DNA of 64,000 nt from DASRDR01 sp963812945 [NCBI: uncultured Candidatus Rokubacteria bacterium] (GTDB lineage Bacteria; Methylomirabilota; Methylomirabilia; Rokubacteriales): assembly GCA_963812945.1 (NCBI GenBank), contig CAWEXD010000008.1, forward strand, positions 124,001 through 188,000, written 5' to 3'. The notes under the pieces are model-generated. The model had not been told where the DNA came from, made no database searches, and worked only from the letters and a program-made list of their open reading frames with translations. Position numbers and translations under genes: made by a program. The stretch's first letter is position 1. The number at the start of each line of letters is the position of its first letter. Shown one piece after another: positions 16,821 to 25,140 of the stretch.

Positions 16821-17645
16821 TCAGTTCCGCGACGCGAGCGCCTGGCGCAGGGCGCGGAGCCGATCCCGGACGACGGTGGCGTCGCGGGCCCCAGGCGCGC
16901 GCTGGAGGTACGCCTCCCAGTCACGCACCGCCGCCGGCGCCTGCCCGAGCCGGGCGTGCAGCATGCCGCGGTCGCGCAGCTCCTCCAGGGCGTCGGGGAC
17001 GAGGAGGAGGATGCGCTCGGAGGCGGCCAGAGCGCGCGCCCAGTCCCCGAGCGTCGCGTACACGCCCTTCAGGTTGTTGAGCATCCGGACCAGGATCTGG
17101 CGTGTCGACACGGGCGAGAGCCAGCGGGGGTCCAGGGGGCCTGCGCCCGGCCTGAGCTCCGCGACCAGCGCCTCGCACGCGGCCCGGTCGAGGAGCCGGC
17201 CGCCGTGAAACGGGTCGAGCAGCCGGTGGTGACCGCGTTGCTCGACGCGCACGACGAAGTGGCCGGGGAGCCCGACGCCCGCCGCGTCGAGCCCGGCCCG
17301 CGACGCGACGGCCATGTAGACCACCGACAGCGAGATCGGGATGCCGAGCCGGCGGTCCAGGACGTCATTGAGGAAGCTGTTCCGGGGATCGTAGTAGTCG
17401 GCCGTGTTCCCCTGAAATCCCTCCTCCTCGAACAGGAATCGGCTGATGGCGGCGGCGGCGTGGTCCACCGCCATGTCGGGGGTGACCCGCTCGGCCGCGC
17501 GGCGCCCAAGGGCATCGAGCCGGCCGAGCCAGTGCGGCACGTCGATCCCGGGATAGGCTTCCGCGGCGATCCACAGCGCGCCCTCGGCCAGCGAGCGGGC
17601 GTCAGCGGCTTCCGCAAGCGCCACGAGCCGGGTGCGAGGGTCCAT
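16821..17645 (-). CDS. SirB1-family (transglutaminase-like/TPR) protein
   Basis: A 274-residue protein of the SirB1/UPF0162 family. The conserved blocks are NTADYYDPRNSFLNDVLDRR, then LGIPISLSVVYMAV, GVGLPGHFVVRV and LLDPFHGG, followed by a TPR-like C-terminus (about residues 185-270). The transglutaminase-like core may be inactive: the usual catalytic Cys position reads Ser or Val around SLSVVYMAV. The biochemical role of the family is not well defined. It lies 13 bp before the downstream oxidoreductase gene on the same strand. Confidence 0.85.
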   Translation of the reverse strand: MDPRTRLVALAEAADARSLAEGALWIAAEAYPGIDVPHWLGRLDALGRRAAERVTPDMAVDHAAAAISRFLFEEEGFQGNTADYYDPRNSFLNDVLDRRLGIPISLSVVYMAVASRAGLDAAGVGLPGHFVVRVEQRGHHRLLDPFHGGRLLDRAACEALVAELRPGAGPLDPRWLSPVSTRQILVRMLNNLKGVYATLGDWARALAASERILLLVPDALEELRDRGMLHARLGQAPAAVRDWEAYLQRAPGARDATVVRDRLRALRQALASRN

Positions 17646-17658
17646 GACGGACAGCAGA

Positions 17659-18909
17659 CTAGCGGATGTCTCCTGCGCTCACCAGGCGGGGGCGGGGTCG
17701 CGGCAGGAGGCCGGCCAGGAACCCCGGCTCGAGGAGGGCGCGCGGGGGGACGAAGTCGCCGAAGACGCCCATCAGCCGCGCGAGGTGGGCCGGCCGTCGC
17801 GACAGCAGCCGGGCCGCGGCCACCGAGAGGGTCCGCTGGGCGATGACTCGCTGGAGCAGGAGCGTGACGCGCGTCTTCGCCGTGAACTCCATGGCGCGGT
17901 GCAGGTGGGCGGGCCGGAGGGCGCTCGCGGACACGTTGCCGGCCCGGAGGGCGCGGCCCGCGACCTCGGCCGCGACCTCGGCGGACCTGAGCGCGGCGTA
18001 GACGCCCTCGCCGGTGAACGGGTCCAGGAACCCGGCCGCGTCGCCGACGAGGACGACCCCGTCGTCGCGGGGTGGCATCACCTCGTAGGCGAGGGGACCC
18101 AGGACGCGCACCGGCCCCACACGCCGCGCGTCGCGGAGCCGGTCTCCCAGACCGGGCAGGGCCCGGGTCGCGGTGTCGAAGTAGTCGGCGAAGGCGGCCT
18201 TGCGGCGGCGGCCCTCCTCGAACGGGACGACCAGGCTCAGGTTCGCGACACTCGCCGTCACCGGATTCAGGATCGCGTAGGCCGGCGGGACCACCACGAT
18301 CTCGCCTCGCTCGGGATCGCCGCCGTCGCCCTCGACGTCGGCCACGAGCGCGAGGCGGCGGAGCCACCGATGCGGCCGCCGGAGCCCGAGGCGGCCCACG
18401 ACCACCGACGCGCGGCCATCGGCGGCCACGACGAGCCGTGACGAGTGGCGCTGGCCGGCACCGGCCCGTGGCCCGACTGGCTCCGTCACGACGCCGGCGA
18501 TGCGCCGCTCCTCGCGGACGAGATCGACCACGCGGACTCCCTCGCGGACCGAGACGCCCGCCCTGCGGGCCCGCTCGACGAGCGCGGCGTCCAGCACCCG
18601 TCGACGGACCGCGAGGGCGTGGGGCCGGTAGCCTCGCCACGGGCCGTCCGCCGGATAGTCGCCGACGAGGAGGGTGCCGTCGGGGGCGAGGATGCGTATC
18701 CCGCGGATGGGCCGCGCGCCCACGCTCCCGAGCACGCCCAGGCGGTCGAGGATCCGGCCCGCCTCGGGCGAGAGGTACTCGCCGCAGACCTTGTCGCGGG
18801 GAAAGCGCGCCCGATCCACAAGCACGACATCGAAGCCCTGCTCGGCAAGGAGGATGGCGGTCGCGGCGCCCGCGGGACCGGCGCCCACGACCACCGCGTC
18901 ATGCCGCAT
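17659..18909 (-). CDS. FAD-dependent oxidoreductase, geranylgeranyl-reductase-like
   Basis: A 416-residue flavoprotein. The N-terminal dinucleotide fold is VVVGAGPAGAATAILLAEQG (about residues 5-24), followed by the family motif RDKVCGEYLSPEA. The second FAD contact is LVGDAAGFLDPFTGEGVY (about 275-292). The C-terminal basic region is typical of the group. The start ATG 18909 overlaps the stop of the upstream methyltransferase gene (stop at 18899-18901), which suggests translational coupling. It probably tailors the product of the type III polyketide synthase at the head of the operon by oxidation or reduction; the product is unknown. Confidence 0.88.
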   Translation of the reverse strand: MRHDAVVVGAGPAGAATAILLAEQGFDVVLVDRARFPRDKVCGEYLSPEAGRILDRLGVLGSVGARPIRGIRILAPDGTLLVGDYPADGPWRGYRPHALAVRRRVLDAALVERARRAGVSVREGVRVVDLVREERRIAGVVTEPVGPRAGAGQRHSSRLVVAADGRASVVVGRLGLRRPHRWLRRLALVADVEGDGGDPERGEIVVVPPAYAILNPVTASVANLSLVVPFEEGRRRKAAFADYFDTATRALPGLGDRLRDARRVGPVRVLGPLAYEVMPPRDDGVVLVGDAAGFLDPFTGEGVYAALRSAEVAAEVAGRALRAGNVSASALRPAHLHRAMEFTAKTRVTLLLQRVIAQRTLSVAAARLLSRRPAHLARLMGVFGDFVPPRALLEPGFLAGLLPRPRPRLVSAGDIR

Positions 18910-19633
18910 GAGGAGCTCCCGGGGATGGGCGGACCCAGACGCCGACCTGGCGGAAGGACGGAGCACGATGCCAGCGGATGTCCGCGAGCCCGGCCCGCGC
19001 GGCGAGACGGGCGAGCTCCGCAGCGGTGTACGCCCGCCGCACCGAGAGAGGCCCGTCGTGCCGTGTCATGCGGTTGCCGGAGAGCGCCCGCGTGACGAGC
19101 CACACGGTGACCCACGCGAGCCACTCCCGGCGGAAGTCGCTGACCACGAAGCCCAGGCGAGCGACCTCGGCCATCCGGCGAAACAGGTCCACCACGGCCT
19201 GCTCGGGGAGATGGTGCAGCATGAGCGAGCAGAGGGCGACGTCGACCGACCCCGGACGGAGAGGGGGCGCGAGCGCGTCGCCCGCGACGAGCTGCACCTC
19301 CGGGACACCGTCCGCCGCCTGGATGGCGTAGCGCAGGATCGTGGGGTGGAACTCGAGGGCCACGATCTGCAGCCGGTGCCCGTGACGGCGCGCCCATCGG
19401 GCCAGGGCCAGCGGGATGTCCGCCGCGCCGGTCCCGACGTCGAGGATCCGCAGGGGCTCGCCGGCCGGTTGCCGCGCGACGAACGAGGCGACATGTTCCA
19501 GGATGGTCTGCATCGCGCCGAGCCGGTTCAGCCGGGCGATGTCGGCGAGGTTCCGGGCCATCTCACCGGGAGGCGCGTCGAGCCGGTCCATCAGCTCGAT
19601 GCGCGTGACCTCGCGGGGCGGCGGTGCCAGCAT
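18899..19633 (-). CDS. class I SAM-dependent methyltransferase
   Basis: 244 residues with SAM-binding motif I (ILDVGTGAADIPLALA, about residues 63-78) and the post-I acidic region IVALEFHPTILRYA, with further motifs DVALCSLMLHHLPE and RLGFVVSDFRREW. It belongs to the Rossmann-fold class and is probably an O- or C-methyltransferase that modifies a polyketide. It is the middle gene of a three-gene operon, 9 bp after the type III PKS gene and overlapping the FAD oxidoreductase start. Confidence 0.88.
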   Translation of the reverse strand: MLAPPPREVTRIELMDRLDAPPGEMARNLADIARLNRLGAMQTILEHVASFVARQPAGEPLRILDVGTGAADIPLALARWARRHGHRLQIVALEFHPTILRYAIQAADGVPEVQLVAGDALAPPLRPGSVDVALCSLMLHHLPEQAVVDLFRRMAEVARLGFVVSDFRREWLAWVTVWLVTRALSGNRMTRHDGPLSVRRAYTAAELARLAARAGLADIRWHRAPSFRQVGVWVRPSPGAPHAA

Positions 19634-19642
19634 GGGCGCGGC

Positions 19643-20692
19643 TCAGAACCGCAGGATCGCGCCCTCGGCGGCGAAGCCGGGCCCGAGCGCCATCATGACG
19701 CCGATGTCACCCGGGCACGGTTGCCCGCTTCGCCGGACGGCGTCCAGGACGAAGAGCACGGTGGCGGAGGACAGGTTCCCGTACTGACGGAGGACGCCGC
19801 GGGAGTAGGCGACGTCGTCATCGGAGAGGTTCAGGAGGACCTGCGCGTTCTCGATCACGCGCCGGCCGGCCGAGTGGAGGACCCAGAAGCGCACGTCCTC
19901 CTGCCGGAGCCCGTGGTCCTTGAGGAGGGTGCCGGCCAGCTCCTCCATCATCGCGGGCGCGATCCGTCGCACCTCGGGCGACAGGCGAATCCGGTAGGAG
20001 CCGCCCGGGAACGTGAACCCCATGTGGTCCAGGTACTCGGACCGGATCAGCGTCCGGTGCCCCAGGATCTCCGGCCCGTCCCCCGCGGTCGCCAGCAGGG
20101 CGGCGGCCGCGCCGTCCGCAAAGATCGCGTTCGCCACCGCGGTCTCGGCCTCCTCGTCCAGGTAGTAGGTGGCCGAGCAGAGCTCGACGGACACGGCCAG
20201 GGCGCGCCGCTCCGGGAAGGCGCGGAGATACGTCGAGGCCTGCTGGAGCGCCACCATCGCGCTGGCGCACCCCGTGTCTCCCACGTGGACGCGCTGCACG
20301 TCGTTCCGGAGGCCGAGCGCCCTGATCAGGTGCGCGTCGAGGCTCGGGACGAGCCGCCCGGTGCACGTCGTGGTCACCAGGAAATCGACGTCGGCCAGCC
20401 CGAATCGGGTCTGGGCGAGGCAGGCCTCGATGGCCTCGACACCCAGGCGCACGCTGCCCTCGGCGTAGCGGGCGGTCATCTCGTCGATCGTCTCGGTGGG
20501 CCTGGGGTCGGCGAGGTCCGTGTAGAGGTGCCGCCCCTCGATGCCGCTGTTGAGGAAGAACAAGCGCCGGAGCCCGTCACGGTACCCGAAGAGGTCGGCG
20601 AGCTCCTCCTGGGCGAAGCGGCGGCCCGGCACTGCGGTGCCGATGGCAAGGATCCGGGGCGTTTGCACGCGTGGCCTCCCTTGGAGCGGCAC
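19643..20692 (-). CDS. type III polyketide synthase (chalcone/stilbene synthase superfamily)
   Basis: A 349-residue thiolase-fold synthase with the catalytic triad of type III PKSs: Cys142 in VGDTGCASAM, His273 in VLHSAGRRV and Asn306 in YGNLSSATVLFVLD. The C-terminal glycine loop is MALGPGFAAEG. These enzymes condense acyl-CoA starters with malonyl-CoA to make alkylresorcinols, pyrones or phloroglucinols; the starter and product cannot be read from the sequence. It heads an operon with a methyltransferase and an FAD oxidoreductase, a common type III PKS tailoring set. A CCGACA/CATAAT promoter candidate lies about 50 bp upstream. Confidence 0.92.
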   Translation of the reverse strand: MPLQGRPRVQTPRILAIGTAVPGRRFAQEELADLFGYRDGLRRLFFLNSGIEGRHLYTDLADPRPTETIDEMTARYAEGSVRLGVEAIEACLAQTRFGLADVDFLVTTTCTGRLVPSLDAHLIRALGLRNDVQRVHVGDTGCASAMVALQQASTYLRAFPERRALAVSVELCSATYYLDEEAETAVANAIFADGAAAALLATAGDGPEILGHRTLIRSEYLDHMGFTFPGGSYRIRLSPEVRRIAPAMMEELAGTLLKDHGLRQEDVRFWVLHSAGRRVIENAQVLLNLSDDDVAYSRGVLRQYGNLSSATVLFVLDAVRRSGQPCPGDIGVMMALGPGFAAEGAILRF

Positions 20693-20738
20693 GCGGCCCC
20701 CAACGGTCCATCATGGGGCTCGCCCGACGCTCCTCTCC

Positions 20739-20767
20739 ATTATGCAACCTGGCGCAGGAAGTGTCGG
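20739..20767 (-). promoter_or_regulatory. putative promoter of the type III PKS operon
   Basis: Reading the minus strand: -35 CCGACA (20767-20762), 17-bp spacer, -10 CATAAT (20744-20739), about 46 bp before the PKS start. The -10 is good; the -35 matches 4 of 6 positions. Confidence 0.45.
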
Positions 20768-20819
20768 TTCCGCGTGCGCGCGGGGGCCCGACGGGCCGGA
20801 GGCAGGGGAGAGCGGCGAG

Positions 20820-21239
20820 CTAGCGGGGACGGAAGAAGATGACGGCCGGATCGGTGCCCGCCGCCGGCGCCACGAAGCGTACGGGCATCCCGACGCGTAC
20901 GCCGTCGATCGGGACTCCCGTCAAACGGCCCAGGAGCGAGACGCCTTCGGCCATCCGGGCGACGGTCACGACGTAGGGCGCCTCGGCCGCGAGCCGGGCG
21001 GGCGCCACGCGGATCACGGTGTAGGACGTGACCTCACCGTCCCCGCCGAGCGCGGCACGGGTCCAGCTCTCGCTCTCGCACTCCGGGCAAACGGCCTTCG
21101 GCGGCACGGCGAGGGACTTGCACGCGGCGCAGCGCTGGACGACCAGGCGCCCCTCGCGCACGCCATCGAAGAACTCCCGCGTGGTCATGCGGCCGGCGGT
21201 GTCGCCGGTCGACCGGGCCGCCACGGACGGCGCGCTCAC
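20820..21239 (-). CDS. Zn-ribbon/OB-fold (DUF35) acyl-CoA-binding protein
   Basis: A 139-residue DUF35 protein: a rubredoxin-like zinc ribbon (CAAC near residue 37 and CPEC near 51) followed by an OB fold (GEVTSYTVIRVAP). DUF35 proteins pair with thiolase-like enzymes and position acyl-CoA. Here the thiolase gene ends 99 bp upstream on the same strand, so the two products probably form a complex. The start is GTG 21239 (rbs-like aaggg upstream); an ATG at 21188 is an alternative that would fit the family's usual MTTREFF start better. Confidence 0.88.
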   Translation of the reverse strand: MSAPSVAARSTGDTAGRMTTREFFDGVREGRLVVQRCAACKSLAVPPKAVCPECESESWTRAALGGDGEVTSYTVIRVAPARLAAEAPYVVTVARMAEGVSLLGRLTGVPIDGVRVGMPVRFVAPAAGTDPAVIFFRPR

Positions 21240-21251
21240 TGGGCTACCCTT

Positions 21252-21324
21252 GGACGGCCTTCGGCCTGTGGGGCTCCGCGGGAGTCGATCGGACGGTCTC
21301 GATGGGACGGCCTTCGGCCTGTGG
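21252..21324. repeat. 20-bp direct repeats with internal hairpin, DUF35-thiolase junction
   Basis: The 20-mer ggacggccttcggcctgtgg occurs at 21252-21271 and 21305-21324. Each copy contains the small palindrome ggccttcggcc. The 53-bp offset is not a multiple of three, and the repeats lie between the thiolase and DUF35 genes, so they are not coding. They could be a processing or mild termination site. Confidence 0.7.
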
Positions 21325-21338
21325 CGGCCTGTGGGCGG

Positions 21339-22499
21339 TCACCGGGGATCCCGTCCGAGGAGGCTCACCAGCACGGTTGCCGTGTTCCCGCCGAGCGTGT
21401 GGGTCAGCCCGACCCTGGCGCCCTCCACCTGGCGCCGTCCCGCCTCGCCGCGCAGCTGCGTGGCGATCTCGGCCAGCTGCGCCGCGCCCGTCGCCCCGAT
21501 CGGGTGACCCTTGGCCTTGAGCCCCCCGGATGGGTTGACCGGGATCCGCCCACCGAGGCTCGTCTCGCCCTTCTCCGCTGCGATTCCCCCGGCGCCGGCC
21601 TCGCAGAGCCCCAGACCCTCGGTGGCCACGATCTCCGCGATCGTGAAGCAGTCGTGGAGCTCGACGACGTCGACGTCCTGGGGGCCGAGCCCCGCCTGCC
21701 GGTACGCGGCGACGGCTGCGCGCTCGGTGGCCACGGCCCGGGCGAGGTCCCGCTTGTCGTGGAGGCACATGGAGTCGCCCGCCTGGGCCGAACCGAGGAC
21801 CCACACCGGCTTCCGCGTCCGCCGCGCGACCTCCTCGGACGCCAGGACGACCGCCGCCGCGCCGTCCGTGAACGGGCAGCAGTCGTACAGCTTGAGCGGA
21901 TCGGCCACCATGGCGCTTCGGAGGACCTGCTCGAGCGTGATCTCCTTCTGGAACTGGGCCTTGGGATTGAGCGCCCCGTGGCGGTGGTTCTTCACGGCCA
22001 CGTGCGCCATCTGCTCCTCGGTCGTGCCGTGCTTGGCCATGTGGGCGCGTGCGATCAGCGCGAAGACACCCGGGAACGTGAGCCCGGCGGGCTGCTCGAA
22101 GACCGCGTCCGAGGCGTACGCGAAGACCTCGGTCGCGCGCTCCGTGGGCATCGTCAGGACCCGCTCGGCGCCGCCCACCAAGAGGACATCGGCCGCGCCG
22201 GAGGCGATCTCGAAGAGCGCGTGCCGGAAGGCCGCGTGGCTCGAGGCGCAGGCGGTCTCGAAGCGGGTGGCCGCGACGGCCGGAATGCCCAGGGCGGAGG
22301 TGACCTGGGGGCCGAGGTGGAGCTGGTGCTCTCCCGCTTCGCCGACGACGTTGCCGACGTACACACCCTGGACCTGACGGGGGCGGACGCCGGCGTCGGT
22401 CAGCGCGTCGAGGGCGGCGTCCGCGAACAGCTCCGCGCACGTGCGCTCGTGCTTGCCGAACTTCGTCACGCCGAGACCGACGACCGCGACCCTGCGCAT
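21339..22499 (-). CDS. thiolase-family acyltransferase (SCP-x/lipid-transfer type)
   Basis: 386 residues from ATG 22499. Thiolase features: nucleophile Cys84 in ETACASSHAAF, NPSGGLKAKGHPIGATG with the catalytic His, and a late THTLGGNTATVLV in which the second catalytic Cys of degradative thiolases is replaced, as in SCP-x-like thiolases. It probably works with the downstream DUF35 protein on a bulky acyl-CoA in beta-oxidation or a related pathway. A TACAAT -10 ends only 6 nt before the ATG, and no SD is seen, so the mRNA may be leaderless. Confidence 0.9.
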   Translation of the reverse strand: MRRVAVVGLGVTKFGKHERTCAELFADAALDALTDAGVRPRQVQGVYVGNVVGEAGEHQLHLGPQVTSALGIPAVAATRFETACASSHAAFRHALFEIASGAADVLLVGGAERVLTMPTERATEVFAYASDAVFEQPAGLTFPGVFALIARAHMAKHGTTEEQMAHVAVKNHRHGALNPKAQFQKEITLEQVLRSAMVADPLKLYDCCPFTDGAAAVVLASEEVARRTRKPVWVLGSAQAGDSMCLHDKRDLARAVATERAAVAAYRQAGLGPQDVDVVELHDCFTIAEIVATEGLGLCEAGAGGIAAEKGETSLGGRIPVNPSGGLKAKGHPIGATGAAQLAEIATQLRGEAGRRQVEGARVGLTHTLGGNTATVLVSLLGRDPR

Positions 22500-22505
22500 G
22501 ACCCG

Positions 22506-22547
22506 ATTGTATCTGACGTTGCGCAACCCCGGAAGGGTGCGTAGCAT
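22506..22547. promoter_or_regulatory. divergent leaderless-type promoters
   Basis: In the 56-bp gap between the thiolase (-) and Gfo/Idh (+) genes there are two -10-like hexamers: TACAAT on the minus strand (22511-22506), 6 nt before the thiolase ATG, and TAGCAT on the plus strand (22542-22547), 8 nt before ATG 22556. Transcripts starting about 7 nt after each -10 would begin at or near the start codons. Confidence 0.5.
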
Positions 22548-22555
22548 GGGCCCCC

Positions 22556-23608
22556 ATGGCGGCCCCGCACACGAGCGGCGGCGCTTCGGGCCGACCGCTC
22601 CATCCTCGGCCGGGGTCTGGTCCGCTGGGTCTGTGTCTCCTGGGGTGTGGTCGGTTCGCGACCTTTCACGCGCGGGCCGCCCGGCGGCTCCGCGGCACGG
22701 TGCGCATCGCCTTCGCCAGCCGCGATCCGGCGCGGGCGGAGACGTACCGGCGGCGCTTCGGGGGATTCGCGGCCTTCGGCTCCTACGAGGCGGCGGCGGC
22801 CGACCCGCGCGTCGACGCGCTCGTCATCTGCACGCCCCACCACTTGCACGAGGCGCACGCTCGCCTGGCCGCCGAGCATGGCAAGGCGATCCTGCTCGAG
22901 AAGCCGATCGCGCGGACGCTCGCCGAGGCCGACTCGATCCTGGCCGCGGCGCGGGAAGCCGGCGTCGTCCTGATGGTTGGCGAAAACTTCCACTTCGCCC
23001 CTTGCTTCGCGGCGGCCCGCGAGTACATCAAGAGCGGCGCCATCGGCGCCGTCCGCCAGCTCGTCGTGACTCCGCGCGGCTACCACCGCCCCGCTGGCTG
23101 GCGGAGCCGGCGCGAGGAGATGGGCGGCGGGCAACTCATCGACGGCGGGATCCACCACCTGCACCTCATGCGCGCCTGGGCTGGGCCGGTCGACGAGGTC
23201 ATGGCCTGGGCGCCTCCGAATCTCTTTGCGGGGATCGGGGGCGAGGACACGATCCTCCTGCTCCTCCGATTCCGGAGCGGGGCGGTCGGCACGCTCGTCA
23301 ACTCCGTCGCCGCTCCGAGGCTGCCGCGCGGGCAGTGGGCGTGGGTGACCGGCACCGAGGGATCTCTCGGCGTCAACCATGGAGGCCGCGCCCTCTGGCT
23401 TCGCGGGCGCCGTGGCGGGCGGCTGCGCGTGTTCGTGCGTGACCGGCGGGGCCTCGTGGCTCAGATGGAGGAGTTCGTCGCGTCGGTGCGTGACGGCCGG
23501 CCGCCCAGCCTTCCTCCGGAGTCCGCCCGGGCCGATCTGGCGCTGGTGCTCGCCGCTTACCGTTCGCTGGAGACGGGCCGCCCCGCGGCGCCCGACGAGG
23601 AGGCCTGA
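22556..23608 (+). CDS. Gfo/Idh/MocA-family oxidoreductase
   Basis: 350 residues. The N-terminal NAD(P)-binding fold has LCLLGCGRFATFHA (about residues 26-39; a GxGxxx variant with Cys), then ALVICTPHHLHEAHA and the family signature EKPIA (Lys-Pro). The C-terminal alpha/beta domain holds GGGQLIDGGIHHLHLMR, where the His acts as catalytic residue in relatives. It probably oxidises a sugar or cyclitol-like substrate. The first 20 residues (HTSGGASGRPLHPR...) are low complexity and may not be translated. Its stop overlaps the ATG of the following SDR (TGATG), so both form one operon. Confidence 0.87.
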   Translation: MAAPHTSGGASGRPLHPRPGSGPLGLCLLGCGRFATFHARAARRLRGTVRIAFASRDPARAETYRRRFGGFAAFGSYEAAAADPRVDALVICTPHHLHEAHARLAAEHGKAILLEKPIARTLAEADSILAAAREAGVVLMVGENFHFAPCFAAAREYIKSGAIGAVRQLVVTPRGYHRPAGWRSRREEMGGGQLIDGGIHHLHLMRAWAGPVDEVMAWAPPNLFAGIGGEDTILLLLRFRSGAVGTLVNSVAAPRLPRGQWAWVTGTEGSLGVNHGGRALWLRGRRGGRLRVFVRDRRGLVAQMEEFVASVRDGRPPSLPPESARADLALVLAAYRSLETGRPAAPDEEA

Positions 23609-24420
23609 TGACGAGCTTCGACGGGAAGGTTGCGGTCGTCACGGGCGGCGGCAGCGGCATCGGGCGCGCGCTCGCGCTGGCTCTGGCCCGGGAAGGCGCC
23701 CGGGTCGTCGTCGCCGACGTCGACCAGGCCGCGGCGGAGGAGACCCTGCGGCAGGCCGCGGCGGGAGGCGCGGAGGGGATGGCGGTGCGGACGGACGTCG
23801 CCAAGCGGGAGGAGGTCTCGGCCCTGGCGAACCGCGTGTTCGACCGCTACGGCAGGACTCACGTTCTGTGCAACAACGCCGGCGTGGTGGTCCACGGTGG
23901 CCTCGAGTCGGCGACGTGGCAGGACTGGCAATGGGTGATGGGCGTCAACCTCTGGGGTGTCATCCATGGTCTCCTGGCGTTCCTGCCGCGCATGATCGCG
24001 GGCGGCGAGGGCGGGCACATCGTGAACACGGCGTCGATGGCCGGGTTGATCGCGTCGCAGGGGCTCGGGGTGTACAACACGACGAAGTACGCGGTGGTCG
24101 GGCTCTCGGAGACGCTCGCCAAGGATCTTCGCCCGCACGGCATCGGCGTCACCGTGGTGTGCCCGATGGGCGTCGCCACGCGCATCCGGGACGCCGAGCG
24201 CAACCGTCCCGCGGCCCTGCGAAACGAGCCCGGCGCGACGCAGGGGGGCGAGGTCACCCTGATCGGGCGCACGCTCGATCCCGAGGACGTGGCCGCCCAG
24301 ACCCTGGCGGCGGTCCGCGCCGGCGCGCTCTACGTCGTCACGCACGACGAGGCGCTCGAGCCGCTGCGGCGGCGCTTCCAGCGGCTGGAGGACGCCGTCC
24401 GGAGGCATCCACAAGTTTGA
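23608..24420 (+). CDS. SDR-family NAD(P)-dependent oxidoreductase
   Basis: 270 residues. TGGGSGIG at about 12-19, NNAGVV, the Ser of NTASMAG and the catalytic YNTTK (Tyr and Lys four apart) show a classical SDR. The ATG overlaps the stop of the Gfo/Idh gene by one base, so translation is coupled. The two dehydrogenases probably act in one pathway. The C-terminus (EPLRRRFQRLEDAVRRH) is more basic than in the other SDRs of the window. Confidence 0.9.
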   Translation: MTSFDGKVAVVTGGGSGIGRALALALAREGARVVVADVDQAAAEETLRQAAAGGAEGMAVRTDVAKREEVSALANRVFDRYGRTHVLCNNAGVVVHGGLESATWQDWQWVMGVNLWGVIHGLLAFLPRMIAGGEGGHIVNTASMAGLIASQGLGVYNTTKYAVVGLSETLAKDLRPHGIGVTVVCPMGVATRIRDAERNRPAALRNEPGATQGGEVTLIGRTLDPEDVAAQTLAAVRAGALYVVTHDEALEPLRRRFQRLEDAVRRHPQV

Positions 24421-24445
24421 CACCGCCCCGTGTGACCGCTATTCT
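24417..24445 (+). promoter_or_regulatory. sigma70-like promoter
   Basis: A perfect -35 TTGACA (24417-24422), 17-bp spacer and -10 TATTCT (24440-24445). Transcription would start near 24452, a few bases before ATG 24460. The -35 overlaps the stop codon of the SDR gene. Confidence 0.7.
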
Positions 24446-24459
24446 GAGCGCGAGTCGGG

Positions 24460-24807
24460 ATGGACGAGCGCGACGTCGTGCGTGATCTGGTGGCGAAGCT
24501 GATGGAGGCGGTCGAGGCCTCGCTCGACGGTTCCGCGGCGGTGCGCGAGGCCTTGGACGAGCTCGTGCGCAATGGCTACGTCCCGCGGCTCATCCTCCTC
24601 GCCGACGCGTCGGCGAAGGCTGCGGACGCCGACGAGGGCGCCGACGCGCCGTCCGAGGCCCCCGAGGTGGACTACTCGGACCAGGGCCCGGACGCCGCGA
24701 TTGCGCCGGACGACGAGTCCGAGGAGGCGCGGGACCTTCGATACGAGCTGACGAAGCTCGACCGCGACTTTCTGCGGACGGTACGCATCCAGCCGGAGAG
24801 CGGGTAG
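24460..24807 (+). CDS. small acidic hypothetical protein
   Basis: 115 residues. A helical N-terminal half (DVVRDLVAKLMEAVEASLDG, then VREALDELVRNGYVPRLILLA) is followed by a very acidic linker (ADEGADAPSEAPEVDYSD) and a charged C-terminus ending FLRTVRIQPESG. There is no signal peptide or membrane segment. No family is recognised. A good TTGACA-17-TATTCT promoter directly upstream supports expression. The next gene follows 28 bp later. Confidence 0.7.
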   Translation: MDERDVVRDLVAKLMEAVEASLDGSAAVREALDELVRNGYVPRLILLADASAKAADADEGADAPSEAPEVDYSDQGPDAAIAPDDESEEARDLRYELTKLDRDFLRTVRIQPESG

Positions 24808-24835
24808 CGGTTCCGTCCGCCGCGGGCCCGAGATC

Positions 24836-25093
24836 GTGCTCCGCTTCGTCGCGCTCGCGGTTCTCGCCTTCGTGGTCTTCCTGATCCTGCGGGCGAGCGT
24901 CCAGGGCTTTCTCCGGGGGCTCCGCGGGGGCGGCCATCCCCGGCCCACCCGGCGTGCGGGCCTGGACGAGCTCGTCAAGGATCCCGTCTGCGAGACGTAC
25001 ATCCCGCGGCGGAAGGCGATCACCCGGGGCAGCGGCCCGGAGGCCCGATTCTTCTGCAGCGCCGCCTGCGCCGACAAGTTCGCGCGCTGGTGA
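24836..25093 (+). CDS. small membrane protein with YHS/TRASH-like metal-binding tail
   Basis: 85 residues from GTG 24836. An N-terminal transmembrane helix (RFVALAVLAFVVFLILRASV) is followed by a Gly/Arg-rich linker and then LVKDPVCETYIPRRKAI and FFCSAACADKFARW. The DPVC...FFCS..C pattern resembles PP0621/YHS-like domains, which may bind a metal through Cys residues. It is anchored in the inner membrane; the side on which the Cys domain lies cannot be decided. Confidence 0.72.
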   Translation: MLRFVALAVLAFVVFLILRASVQGFLRGLRGGGHPRPTRRAGLDELVKDPVCETYIPRRKAITRGSGPEARFFCSAACADKFARW

Positions 25094-25140
25094 CGCCTCG
25101 AGCGGCCCGCGCGTCGCGCTAGGCCTCCTGCGTCAGCGCG

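Noticed and set aside
16460-16924. In-frame upstream extension of the P1 peptidase gene (512 codons in total).
   Set aside because: The extra residues are Arg/Gly/Pro-rich and overlap the SirB1-like gene. Family members begin near MARARLRDLG.
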